Shown here piece after piece: positions 1-5,455 of a stretch of DNA of 5,455 bases. Both the position numbers and the translations under genes were made by a program. The notes beneath the pieces were generated by a model. That model made no database searches. It was not told the origin of the DNA and worked only from the letters and a program-made list of their open reading frames with translations. How positions within the stretch are numbered: the first letter of the stretch is position 1; every line of letters begins with the position of its first letter. The stretch is from Geobacter sp. UBA4074 (GTDB taxonomy: Bacteria > Desulfobacterota > Desulfuromonadia > Geobacterales > Pseudopelobacteraceae), in contig DFYU01000154.1 in NCBI GenBank assembly GCA_002383415.1, positions 2,729-8,183 of the forward strand. The letters run 5' to 3'.

Positions 1-1241
1 ACACCGGCGGTCAGGGTCACCAGCAGCCACTGGCCGTGGGACATCTGTGGGTCCATGGTCAGCACCGCAAACATGACCGGGATGTTGTCAATGATGGCGG
101 AGAGGATCCCCACCAGTACGTTGGCGGTGGTCGGTCCAAGATCGAGGTACATGAACTTCGAGACCATGGCCAGATAGCCGAACTGTCCCAGGCCGCCCAC
201 GCAGAGGATCACGCCGTAGAAGAACAGCAGGGTGTCCCACTCGGCCTTGGCCACCTTGCGGAACAGGTCGAAGGTCTCATGCTTGTGGCCGGTCACGTCC
301 AGCGGGTTATCACCGGACAGCAGGCGTTGCTCTTTTATCTTGAGCCAGTAGGCAAAAAAGGAGAGGTAGCCCATCCCCAGCATCATCCCCACCGCCGGCG
401 GCAGGTGCAGAAAGTTATGAAACGATACCGCTGTGGCGATGGTGGCCAGAAACAGGGCCATGATCCGCTTGGCCCCCAGCTTCATGTGCACCGCCTCATC
501 AGCCACCTCTGGTTTTTCTTTGGGCACCGCCAGGCTCATAATGAAGGCGGGGATCAGCCAGTTGACCACCGAGGGAACAAAGATCGCAAAAAACTCAAAG
601 AACTGCAGCTTGCCCTTCTGCCAGACCATCAGGGTGGTGATGTCTCCAAAGGGTGAGAAGGCGCCGCCGGCGTTGGCAGCCACCACGATATTGATGCAGG
701 CCACCACCACGAACGAGGTATTGCTGCCGCCTACGGCCAGGGCAACCGCACCCATCAGCAGGGCCGTGGTTAGGTTATCGGCCACCGGCGAGATGAAGAA
801 GGCCAACAGGCCGGTCAGCCAGAACACGGTGCGCAGGGTAAAGCCCTTGTTGACCAGCCAGGAACGCAGGGCCCGGAAGGCGTTGCGCTCTTCCAGGGCG
901 TTGATGTAGGTCATGGCCGCCAGCAGGAACAGGAACAGTTCGGCATACTCGGTCAGGTTGTGCATGATGGCGCCGTGGGCGTGCTCTGGTCTGCCTAGGC
1001 CCTGATAGGCCAGGGCCACCAGTATCCAGATGATACCGGCCGCCACAATCACCGGCTTGCTCTTGCGCAGGTGCAGGTGCTCTTCAACCATCACCAGTCC
1101 GTAGGCCACCACAAACAGCACCAAGGCGAGTATCCCCATGCCGGTGCGGGTCATGTCAATTATTTCATTGTCACCGCCGGATGCAAGGGCGGGCAGTGCC
1201 GACGTACAGACTGCAAATAAAGCTAACAGAACGGATTTCAT
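1..1241 (-). CDS. nhaD: NhaD-type Na+/H+ antiporter with signal peptide, 3' end outside window
   Basis: This is a sodium/proton antiporter of the inner membrane, from the NhaD family of the ion transporter superfamily, which exports Na+ (or Li+) in exchange for H+. Reading the minus strand from the ATG at 1241 gives 413 residues without a stop before the window ends. Residues 1-20 form a signal peptide (MKSVLLALFAVCTSALPALA, likely cut after ALA). A membrane segment at about 35-52 follows, then the family-typical EEHLHLRKSKP. The NhaD signature blocks are DNLTT (155-159), VVAANAGGAFSPFGDITT (186-203, with N190, D200, T202 and T203) and SAIIDNIPV (381-389). These polar residues sit in otherwise hydrophobic helices and are the expected ion path. 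The start is well supported: AGGAGAG lies 6 bp upstream. It is the second NhaD of the window and only distantly similar to the other one. The missing C-terminus should hold the last few helices. The family call is firm; ion preference is not known. Confidence 0.93.
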   Translation of the reverse strand, partial: MKSVLLALFAVCTSALPALASGGDNEIIDMTRTGMGILALVLFVVAYGLVMVEEHLHLRKSKPVIVAAGIIWILVALAYQGLGRPEHAHGAIMHNLTEYAELFLFLLAAMTYINALEERNAFRALRSWLVNKGFTLRTVFWLTGLLAFFISPVADNLTTALLMGAVALAVGGSNTSFVVVACINIVVAANAGGAFSPFGDITTLMVWQKGKLQFFEFFAIFVPSVVNWLIPAFIMSLAVPKEKPEVADEAVHMKLGAKRIMALFLATIATAVSFHNFLHLPPAVGMMLGMGYLSFFAYWLKIKEQRLLSGDNPLDVTGHKHETFDLFRKVAKAEWDTLLFFYGVILCVGGLGQFGYLAMVSKFMYLDLGPTTANVLVGILSAIIDNIPVMFAVLTMDPQMSHGQWLLVTLTAG

Positions 1242-1247
1242 AACGTT

Positions 1248-1254
1248 CTCTCCT
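1248..1254 (-). promoter_or_regulatory. Ribosome binding site of the signal-peptide nhaD
   Basis: AGGAGAG on the minus strand ends 6 bases before the ATG at 1241. It is a near-ideal Shine-Dalgarno sequence and fixes this start, which also begins a textbook signal peptide. The same heptamer occurs in the leader of the other nhaD, but much farther from its ATG. Confidence 0.8.
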
Positions 1255-1299
1255 GTAACCGGTCTATCGGCAGAGGCATCGTATAAGTGTTCGTGATAG

Positions 1300-1325
1300 G
1301 AATCTGTTATGCAGGCAACAGATCC
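1300..1325. repeat. Inverted repeat in the gap upstream of the signal-peptide nhaD
   Basis: ATCTGTT (1302-1308) and AACAGAT (1317-1323) are perfect inverted copies around an 8-base loop. Two further G:C pairs outside them can form if one A is bulged. No T-run follows on the minus strand, so an intrinsic terminator is unlikely. It lies about 60 bases upstream of the nhaD start and could be an operator or a leader hairpin, or chance. The rest of the 118-bp gap (1242-1359) shows no convincing promoter. Confidence 0.3.
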
Positions 1326-1359
1326 AGTAGCGGACTAAAAGGCAATGGGGTGCTGCAGA

Positions 1360-1746
1360 TCAGGCTGGCGGCGCGCGGCTGGGAGTGTCGAGGCTGAGTT
1401 TGAGCAGGGGAGGGCGCACCGCCGAGGACAGCGCATGGCGTATTGCAGGGTCCGGCAGTTGCTGCAGTGTCAGCGGGGGAAGTCGGAGCTGGATGCCGAC
1501 ATTCCGGTTGTCCTTGATGGAGCAACCGGCAGAAACCGGGCACTCATAGGTGAAGTTGGTGACCTTGTCGGTGGAGAAAGACAGGGGGGAAATCAGCAGC
1601 AGGATCAGGATCAGCGACTGAGAGAGGCGCCTGAGCGGCGCCCGTCCCAGCAACAGCTGCATCAGCATCACGACACGCGCCGGAAAGCAGACCCGTGGAA
1701 CGGGCAGCTTGCCGGACTGCGTATCGGATCTGCTGAAGAGAGTCAT
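1360..1746 (-). CDS. Uncertain small ORF, possible secreted or anchored protein (128 aa)
   Basis: I do not recognise this protein. It lies between the two nhaD genes on the same strand, and its ATG follows the preceding nhaD stop codon by 10 bp, as in an operon. Without it, 1242-1756 would be a gap of about 515 bp. Residues 36-58 look like a signal peptide or membrane anchor: arginines (R35, R39, R40) precede the hydrophobic run LILILLLISPLSF. A short segment with two cysteines follows (C69 and C75 in CPVSAGC), then a proline- and leucine-rich tail without a recognised domain. The translation signal is weak (GTGGAC before the ATG), so the true start may be internal, near M27 or M29. The opposite strand is also open here (1345-1782), but its product is rich in Q, R and D, as expected for the antisense of a leucine-rich stretch. 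This could be a real lineage-specific gene, a decayed remnant, or chance. Confidence 0.4.
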   Translation of the reverse strand: MTLFSRSDTQSGKLPVPRVCFPARVVMLMQLLLGRAPLRRLSQSLILILLLISPLSFSTDKVTNFTYECPVSAGCSIKDNRNVGIQLRLPPLTLQQLPDPAIRHALSSAVRPPLLKLSLDTPSRAPPA

Positions 1747-1756
1747 GGTCTGTCCA

Positions 1757-3043
1757 CTAATGAAACAGTCGGTACTGGATGATATAGGCGATCACACCGC
1801 CAAAATAGCCCACCAGGGCCAGGCCGCTGATCCTTTTCACGTACCAAAAGAAGTGGATCTTTTCCAGGCCCATTGCAGCCACGCCGGCTGCTGAACCGAT
1901 GATCAGGATCGAACCGCCGGTACCGGCGCAGTAGGCCATGAACTCCCACAGGAAGCTGTCCGGCGGATACTGGGCCATGCTGTACATCCCCATGGAGGCG
2001 GCCACCAGCGGCACGTTGTCCACGATGGCGCTGACCATGCCGATGATGGTTACGATCACGTCCTCGCGGCCCACGGTATTGTTGAGCCAACCGGCCAGGT
2101 TGGTCAGGATGTGGGTATGTTCCAGAGTGGCTACCGCCAGCAGGATGCCGATAAAGAAGACAATCGAACTCATGTCGATCTGCTTCAGGGCCCGCACCAG
2201 GGTCAGGTGCTCCTTGGCCTCGTCCTCTTTTTTGCTGTGCAGCAGTTCACCCACCAGCCAGAGGATACCCAAACCGAACAGGATACCCATGAAGGGCGGT
2301 AGATGGGTGACGGTCTTGAAGATCGGCACCGACACCAGGATCCCGATCCCCATGGCAAACATCAGGTTCTGTTCAAAGGGGGTGGTCGTGATCCGGTGCC
2401 CACATTCAACGACCTTGGCAGGGCTGACCACCTGGCGTCCCTTCAGGATGTAACTGGTGATGGCCAGTGGCACCAGCATGTTGATCATGGAGGGGATGAA
2501 GACCCCCTTCATGATAGCCAGGGTGGTGATTTGGCCGCCGATCCAGAGCATGGTGGTGGTCACGTCGCCGATCGGCGACCAGGCGCCGCCGGCATTGGCA
2601 GCAATCACGATGATACCGGCAAAGAACAGCCGATCTTCGTGGTGATCCAGCAGCTTTTTGATCAAGGAGATCATCACGATGGTGGTGGTCAGGTTGTCCA
2701 GCACCGAGCTGAGGAAGAAGGTCACGAAGCCGATCAGCCACATCAGGGTGGACAGCTTGGTGGTCTTGATCCGGGAGGTGATCACCTCAAAGCCGTTGTG
2801 GGCGTCCACCACCTCAACAATCGTCATGGCTCCCATCAGAAAGAAGACGATCTGGGCCGTGGCTGCCAGGGTCTCATTCAATTGGTGTCCCACCTGGTGG
2901 TGATCACCGGTGTACAGGGCGTAGATGGTCCAGAGCAGGCCGGCTCCCAACAGGGCCGAGGCGGACTTGTTGACCTTCAGCGGATGCTCCAGAGCAATCG
3001 CGGCATAGGCAATAACAAAGACAATGATCAGTGTGGTCAGCAT
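1757..3043 (-). CDS. nhaD: NhaD-type Na+/H+ antiporter without signal peptide (428 aa)
   Basis: A complete sodium/proton antiporter of the NhaD family, an inner-membrane protein exchanging cytoplasmic Na+ for H+. The frame is open upstream to 3241, but that extension overlaps the preceding gene and is rich in charged, non-family sequence. I therefore chose the ATG at 3043, where the family-like first helix begins (MLTTLIIVFVIAYAAIALEH). Signature blocks are VFFLMGAMTIVEVVDAH (66-82), DNLTT (116-120), AANAGGAWSPIGDVTTT (148-164), SAIVDNVPLVAA (338-349) and the glycine-rich GTGGSILIIGSAAGVAAMG (374-392). The stop is TAG. Compared with the signal-peptide NhaD in the window, this one has no cleavable leader and carries Q64 where the other has E101. 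The VFFLMGAMTIVEVVDAH block reminds me of plant chloroplast NhaD proteins. The ATG has only a weak GGGG 10 bases upstream; a much stronger SD lies about 40 bases upstream inside a hairpin. Family sure, exact start less so. Confidence 0.93.
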   Translation of the reverse strand: MLTTLIIVFVIAYAAIALEHPLKVNKSASALLGAGLLWTIYALYTGDHHQVGHQLNETLAATAQIVFFLMGAMTIVEVVDAHNGFEVITSRIKTTKLSTLMWLIGFVTFFLSSVLDNLTTTIVMISLIKKLLDHHEDRLFFAGIIVIAANAGGAWSPIGDVTTTMLWIGGQITTLAIMKGVFIPSMINMLVPLAITSYILKGRQVVSPAKVVECGHRITTTPFEQNLMFAMGIGILVSVPIFKTVTHLPPFMGILFGLGILWLVGELLHSKKEDEAKEHLTLVRALKQIDMSSIVFFIGILLAVATLEHTHILTNLAGWLNNTVGREDVIVTIIGMVSAIVDNVPLVAASMGMYSMAQYPPDSFLWEFMAYCAGTGGSILIIGSAAGVAAMGLEKIHFFWYVKRISGLALVGYFGGVIAYIIQYRLFH

Positions 3044-3069
3044 GAATGAGGTACCCCGGCTATGGATTG

Positions 3070-3087
3070 GGAGAGTTATTGCTCTCC
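3070..3087 (-). promoter_or_regulatory. Leader hairpin covering a Shine-Dalgarno sequence upstream of nhaD
   Basis: On the minus strand GGAGAG, then CAATAA, then CTCTCC form a perfect 6-bp stem with a 6-base loop. The 5' arm is part of AGGAGAG (3082-3088), an ideal Shine-Dalgarno sequence identical to the one used by the other nhaD. The hairpin sits 27-44 bases upstream of the chosen ATG. No ATG, GTG or TTG follows the SD at normal spacing in the nhaD frame; only an ATA does. The structure is seen directly; a role in translational control is inference. Confidence 0.45.
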
Positions 3088-3109
3088 TACTTTTTTGTCT
3101 CAACGGTGT

Positions 3110-3138
3110 GTTACAGGTGATCAAACTTTCACGAACAA
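3110..3138 (-). promoter_or_regulatory. Weak candidate promoter for the signal-peptide-less nhaD
   Basis: On the minus strand TTGTTC (3133-3138) and TGTAAC (3110-3115) are separated by 17 bases, a standard sigma-70 spacing. The matches to consensus are only 3/6 and 4/6. The position, after the stop of the upstream gene and before the leader hairpin, is right for a separate nhaD promoter. It may equally be chance, with transcription reading through from the upstream gene. Confidence 0.22.
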
Positions 3139-3154
3139 CAAATGATATTGGAAG

Positions 3155-3169
3155 CAGGTTAAGAACCTG
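3155..3169. repeat. Small hairpin straddling a stop codon
   Basis: CAGGTT and AACCTG are perfect inverted copies with a 3-base loop (AAG on the plus strand). The repeat includes the TAA stop of the 135-residue membrane protein gene. On the minus strand it is followed by only a loosely T-rich stretch, so it is at best a weak terminator or an mRNA 3'-end structure. Confidence 0.35.
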
Positions 3170-3566
3170 ATTGTTCCTGTGGTGCTTCCTTCTTTTTGCC
3201 CCAGACAATCGGGTGGGCCTGACGCTTGATGATGAAGTCAATGATCAGCTTCAGCCAGATGGTGGAGCCGGCATAGGCGTTCCAGCCGTCAAAGGAATCG
3301 AACGGACCGATCAGGATGCCGGTGGCAATGAACAGGACAACCCCGATGATGATCCAGATTGCAGCGAGTCCTGCCAGAATATTAACGACACCGGTAACGG
3401 TCGCCCATTTTTCCGGGTTGGCCGGCGGCACCCCCTTTTTGAGGGCCACTTCGCTGTAATCCTTGTTGATAAAAATCTTCCAAGCGCGGCGAAACCAGTA
3501 GTAGGCCATCGGGAACAGGGCCAGGTACAGAATCCAGATCAAAGCCGTTGCCACATCAAAGATCAT
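3159..3566 (-). CDS. Uncharacterised small membrane protein downstream of the symporter (135 aa)
   Basis: I cannot assign a named family. The protein has a hydrophobic segment at about 5-25 (ending AYYWFRRAWK, with positive charges that favour the cytoplasmic side). A loop with KKGVPPANPEKW (43-54) follows, then a long hydrophobic stretch at 55-87 that may be one long helix or a tight hairpin. A shorter amphipathic or hydrophobic segment lies at 102-114, and the tail is lysine- and glutamine-rich (KKKEAPQEQSGS). It does not look like the DUF485 or DUF4212 small partners known beside acetate-type symporters, although size and position are comparable. The start is supported by GGAG 7 bases before the ATG. 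A hairpin and a possible promoter separate it from the symporter gene, so it may be transcribed on its own. A role as accessory subunit of the symporter or of an antiporter is only a guess from position. The composition is clearly that of a real membrane protein. Confidence 0.85.
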   Translation of the reverse strand: MIFDVATALIWILYLALFPMAYYWFRRAWKIFINKDYSEVALKKGVPPANPEKWATVTGVVNILAGLAAIWIIIGVVLFIATGILIGPFDSFDGWNAYAGSTIWLKLIIDFIIKRQAHPIVWGKKKEAPQEQSGS

Positions 3567-3595
3567 TGCATCACTCCAAGGGTAAGATGTTTTTT

Positions 3596-3625
3596 TGTAT
3601 ACGAGCCTACGTGACCAGGCAACAA
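3596..3625 (-). promoter_or_regulatory. Candidate promoter of the 135-aa membrane protein gene
   Basis: On the minus strand TTGTTG (3620-3625) and TATACA (3596-3601) are spaced by 18 bases, resembling a sigma-70 promoter with moderate matches (3/6 and 4/6). It begins just after the strong hairpin that follows the symporter gene and ends about 30 bases before the next ATG, with an A-run between. The arrangement of hairpin then promoter suggests a new transcription unit starts here. Confidence 0.35.
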
Positions 3626-3634
3626 CTTTATAGA

Positions 3635-3667
3635 TACAGGCCCCGCCGGAAACCGGCGGGGCCTGTA
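3635..3667 (-). terminator. Strong 15-bp hairpin after the symporter gene
   Basis: Positions 3635-3649 and 3653-3667 are perfect inverted copies, a 15-bp GC-rich stem closed by a 3-base loop. It begins about 40 bases after the symporter stop codon. The minus strand then continues TCTATAAAG, without a proper T-run, so it is not a classic intrinsic terminator. It may terminate inefficiently, or act as a 3'-end stabiliser that protects the symporter mRNA from exonucleases. The plus strand also lacks a T-run. Structure certain, function probable. Confidence 0.65.
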
Positions 3668-3705
3668 CTTACCACCACTGATTCAGATGCGCATGCTCTT
3701 CAATC

Positions 3706-5455
3706 CTAGTGTGCGCCTTCAACGGTCTTGGCAGCGCCACGGGGGGTACGCACATCCTCAACCAGGTGTTGGATATGCTCCGGGCAGGCCGGGGTCATCT
3801 TGCTGACAATGTAGGCCACCAGGAAGTTGGTCAGTGCGCCGATGGTGCCGAAGGCCTCCGGGGTGATGCCGAAGAAGGAGTTGGCGCCACCGATCAGGCC
3901 CAGATACTCGGTGCCCTTGATGAAGAAGAGACCTTTGTGGGCAAACACGTAGAACAGGGTGATGAACAGGCCGGCCAGCATGCCGGCGATGGCACCTTCC
4001 TTGTTCATCTTCTTGTTGAAGATACCCATCATCAGTACCGGGAAGATGGTACTGGCGGCGATACCGAAGGCCAGGGCCACGGTGCCGGCGGCGAATCCCG
4101 GAGGGTTGAGGCCCAGGTAGCCGGCCACGATGATGGCGAAGACCATGGCGATCTTGCCGGACATCAGCTCACCCTTTTCAGTCAGGTCAGGCATGAAGAT
4201 GTTCTTCATCAGGTCGTGGGAGAAGGCGGCCGAGATGGCCAACAGCAGACCGGCTGCGGTGGAAAGGGCGGCGGCGATACCGCCGGCAGCCACCAGGGCG
4301 ATAACCCAGTTGGGCAGCAGGGCGATCTCGGGGTTGGCCAACACGATGATATCGGCGTTGACGGTCAGCTCGTTACCCTTCCAGCCGGCAGCAGCGGCCT
4401 TGTCGGCAACGGCCTGGTTCTTGGTCTTGTCATTATAGTACTGGATCCGGCCGTCGTTGTTTTTGTCTTCAAACTTGAGCAGACCGGTCTTTTCCCAGCG
4501 ACCGACCCAGGCCGGCTTGTCGGCATAGGCCAGGGAGCCTTCCGGGGCAAAGATGTCGCCGCCGGTCTTGATGGCCGGGGTCATGGTGGCGTGCAGGTTG
4601 TAACGGGCCATGGCGGCCACGGCAGGAGCGGTGGTGTACAGCAGGGCGATAAAGACCAGGGCCCAGCCGGCCGAGGAGCGGGCCGAGGCCACGGTGGGCA
4701 CGGTGAAGAAACGGATGATGACGTGGGGCAGACCGGCGGTACCAACCATCAGCGAGATGGTGTAGGCGAACATATTCAGCTTACTGCCCGGCATCGAGGT
4801 GGTGTACTCGGCAAAACCGAGGTCGGTAACCACCTGGTTCAGTTTGGTCAGCAGCGCGGTGTTGGTGCCGATGATGTCGGAACCGAGGCCCAGTTGGGGG
4901 ATCGGGTTGCCGGTCAGCTGGAAGGCGATGAAGATGGCCGGAACGGTGTAGGCCACGATCAGTACGCAGTACTGGGCCACCTGGGTGTAGGTAATGCCCT
5001 TCATGCCGCCGAACACGGCGTAGGAGAACACGATGGCCATACCGATGTAGATACCCATATCATTGGAAACACCCAGGAAACGGGAGAAGGTAACTCCAAC
5101 GCCGGTCATCTGGCCGATGATGTAGGTGATCGACATCACCAGCAGGCAGAGCACCGATACGGCGGAGGCGGACTTTGAGTAGTATCGCTCCTGCACAAAG
5201 GAGGCCACGGTAAATTTGCCGAACTTGCGCAGGTAAGGGGCCAAGAGACAGGCCATCAGCACGAAGCCGCCGGTCCAGCCCATCAGGAACAGGCCGCCGC
5301 CGTAACCCATGTTGGAGATCATGCCGGCCATGGAGATGAACGAAGCTGCCGACATCCAGTCAGCGCCGGTTGCCATGCCGTTGATAACCGGGTGAACACC
5401 GCCACCGGCCACGTAGAATTCACTGGTACTGCCGGCCCGTGCCCATACGGCGATG
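3706..5455 (-). CDS. Sodium:solute symporter, acetate-permease type, N-terminus outside window
   Basis: A member of the sodium:solute symporter (SSS) family, nearest to ActP-like cation/acetate symporters (VC_2705-type subfamily). It imports a small carboxylate, most likely acetate, with Na+ across the inner membrane. The frame is open to the right edge, beginning in IAVWARAGSTSEFYVAGG, so the first helix and start are missing; 582 residues are visible. Numbering from the valine at 5412, the family block GMATGADWMSAASFISMAG is at 12-30, GGMKGITYTQVAQY at 135-148 and ALSTAAGLLLAISAAFSHDL at 382-401. S384 and T385 there match the helix-8 serines of the family's Na+ site. About eleven membrane helices are visible. 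A hydrophilic insertion at about 270-366 contains an EF-hand-like loop, DKNNDGRIQYYN (316-327). The soluble tail holds VEDVRTPRGA. No full partner gene is seen upstream. Substrate is inferred from the subfamily; lactate, propionate or pyruvate are possible. Confidence 0.92.
   Translation of the reverse strand, partial: IAVWARAGSTSEFYVAGGGVHPVINGMATGADWMSAASFISMAGMISNMGYGGGLFLMGWTGGFVLMACLLAPYLRKFGKFTVASFVQERYYSKSASAVSVLCLLVMSITYIIGQMTGVGVTFSRFLGVSNDMGIYIGMAIVFSYAVFGGMKGITYTQVAQYCVLIVAYTVPAIFIAFQLTGNPIPQLGLGSDIIGTNTALLTKLNQVVTDLGFAEYTTSMPGSKLNMFAYTISLMVGTAGLPHVIIRFFTVPTVASARSSAGWALVFIALLYTTAPAVAAMARYNLHATMTPAIKTGGDIFAPEGSLAYADKPAWVGRWEKTGLLKFEDKNNDGRIQYYNDKTKNQAVADKAAAAGWKGNELTVNADIIVLANPEIALLPNWVIALVAAGGIAAALSTAAGLLLAISAAFSHDLMKNIFMPDLTEKGELMSGKIAMVFAIIVAGYLGLNPPGFAAGTVALAFGIAASTIFPVLMMGIFNKKMNKEGAIAGMLAGLFITLFYVFAHKGLFFIKGTEYLGLIGGANSFFGITPEAFGTIGALTNFLVAYIVSKMTPACPEHIQHLVEDVRTPRGAAKTVEGAH

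Noticed and set aside
36..909. Two overlapping plus-strand open frames opposite the left nhaD
   Set aside because: The minus strand is continuously open from 1241 to the left edge with a signal peptide, a good RBS and family motifs, so the plus-strand frames are shadows.
1345..1782. Plus-strand ORF of 145 codons between the nhaD genes
   Set aside because: It overlaps the end of an nhaD and its QQQDQDQ-type stretch is the antisense of the LILILLL run on the other strand. No domain is visible.
2303..3049. Plus-strand open frame of 248 codons opposite nhaD
   Set aside because: Its composition (HQDGG-rich) is the antisense of a hydrophobic membrane protein, and the minus-strand frame has full NhaD signatures.
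3044..3241. 66-codon N-terminal extension of the central nhaD frame
   Set aside because: It overlaps the 135-residue membrane protein gene, is unlike NhaD N-termini and crosses a gap with leader-like hairpins. The first family-like helix starts at the ATG at 3043.
3678..3705. Short palindrome ATGCGCAT between the symporter stop and the strong hairpin
   Set aside because: An 8-base palindrome is expected by chance at this scale and nothing around it supports a binding site.
3709..5178. Long plus-strand open frame (489 codons) opposite the symporter gene
   Set aside because: It is a shadow of the codon bias of the real gene: the product is rich in G, H, D and Q with no hydrophobic core or domain, while the minus strand encodes a clear SSS transporter.
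5410..5412. GTG at 5412 as the symporter start
   Set aside because: The frame continues upstream to the window edge with family-typical residues (TSEFYVAGGG), so this GTG is an internal valine.

Overview
The window suggests a Gram-negative bacterium of moderately high GC. The acetate-type sodium:solute symporter, paired with an uncharacterised small membrane protein and NhaD antiporters, resembles Geobacter-like Desulfuromonadota (Geobacter/Trichlorobacter/Pelobacter). That placement is an impression from protein character, not a database match. Every credible gene lies on the minus strand, so the order of transcription runs from the right end to the left end. No RNA genes, mobile elements or CRISPR arrays were seen.

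Layout from right to left: (1) the C-terminal ~582 residues of a sodium/solute symporter of the acetate-permease (ActP-like) type, with its start beyond the right edge; (2) a 15-bp perfect hairpin followed by a candidate promoter; (3) a 135-residue uncharacterised membrane protein; (4) a leader of about 115 bp holding two small hairpins, one of which covers a strong Shine-Dalgarno sequence; (5) a complete NhaD-type Na+/H+ antiporter without a signal peptide (428 residues from the chosen ATG); (6) a small, uncertain 128-residue ORF beginning 10 bp after it; (7) a 118-bp gap; (8) a second, divergent NhaD antiporter with a clear signal peptide, running off the left edge after 413 residues.

A simple joint role fits the set: the symporter brings in a carboxylate, probably acetate, together with Na+, and the NhaD antiporters expel Na+ in exchange for H+. 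This sodium-cycle reading is inferred from family functions and gene order. The region is mostly ordinary transport chromosome. The points that deserve a second look are the two unknown small membrane or secreted proteins, the structured leader of the second nhaD, an apparent Glu-to-Gln difference between the two NhaD proteins, and an EF-hand-like loop in the symporter.
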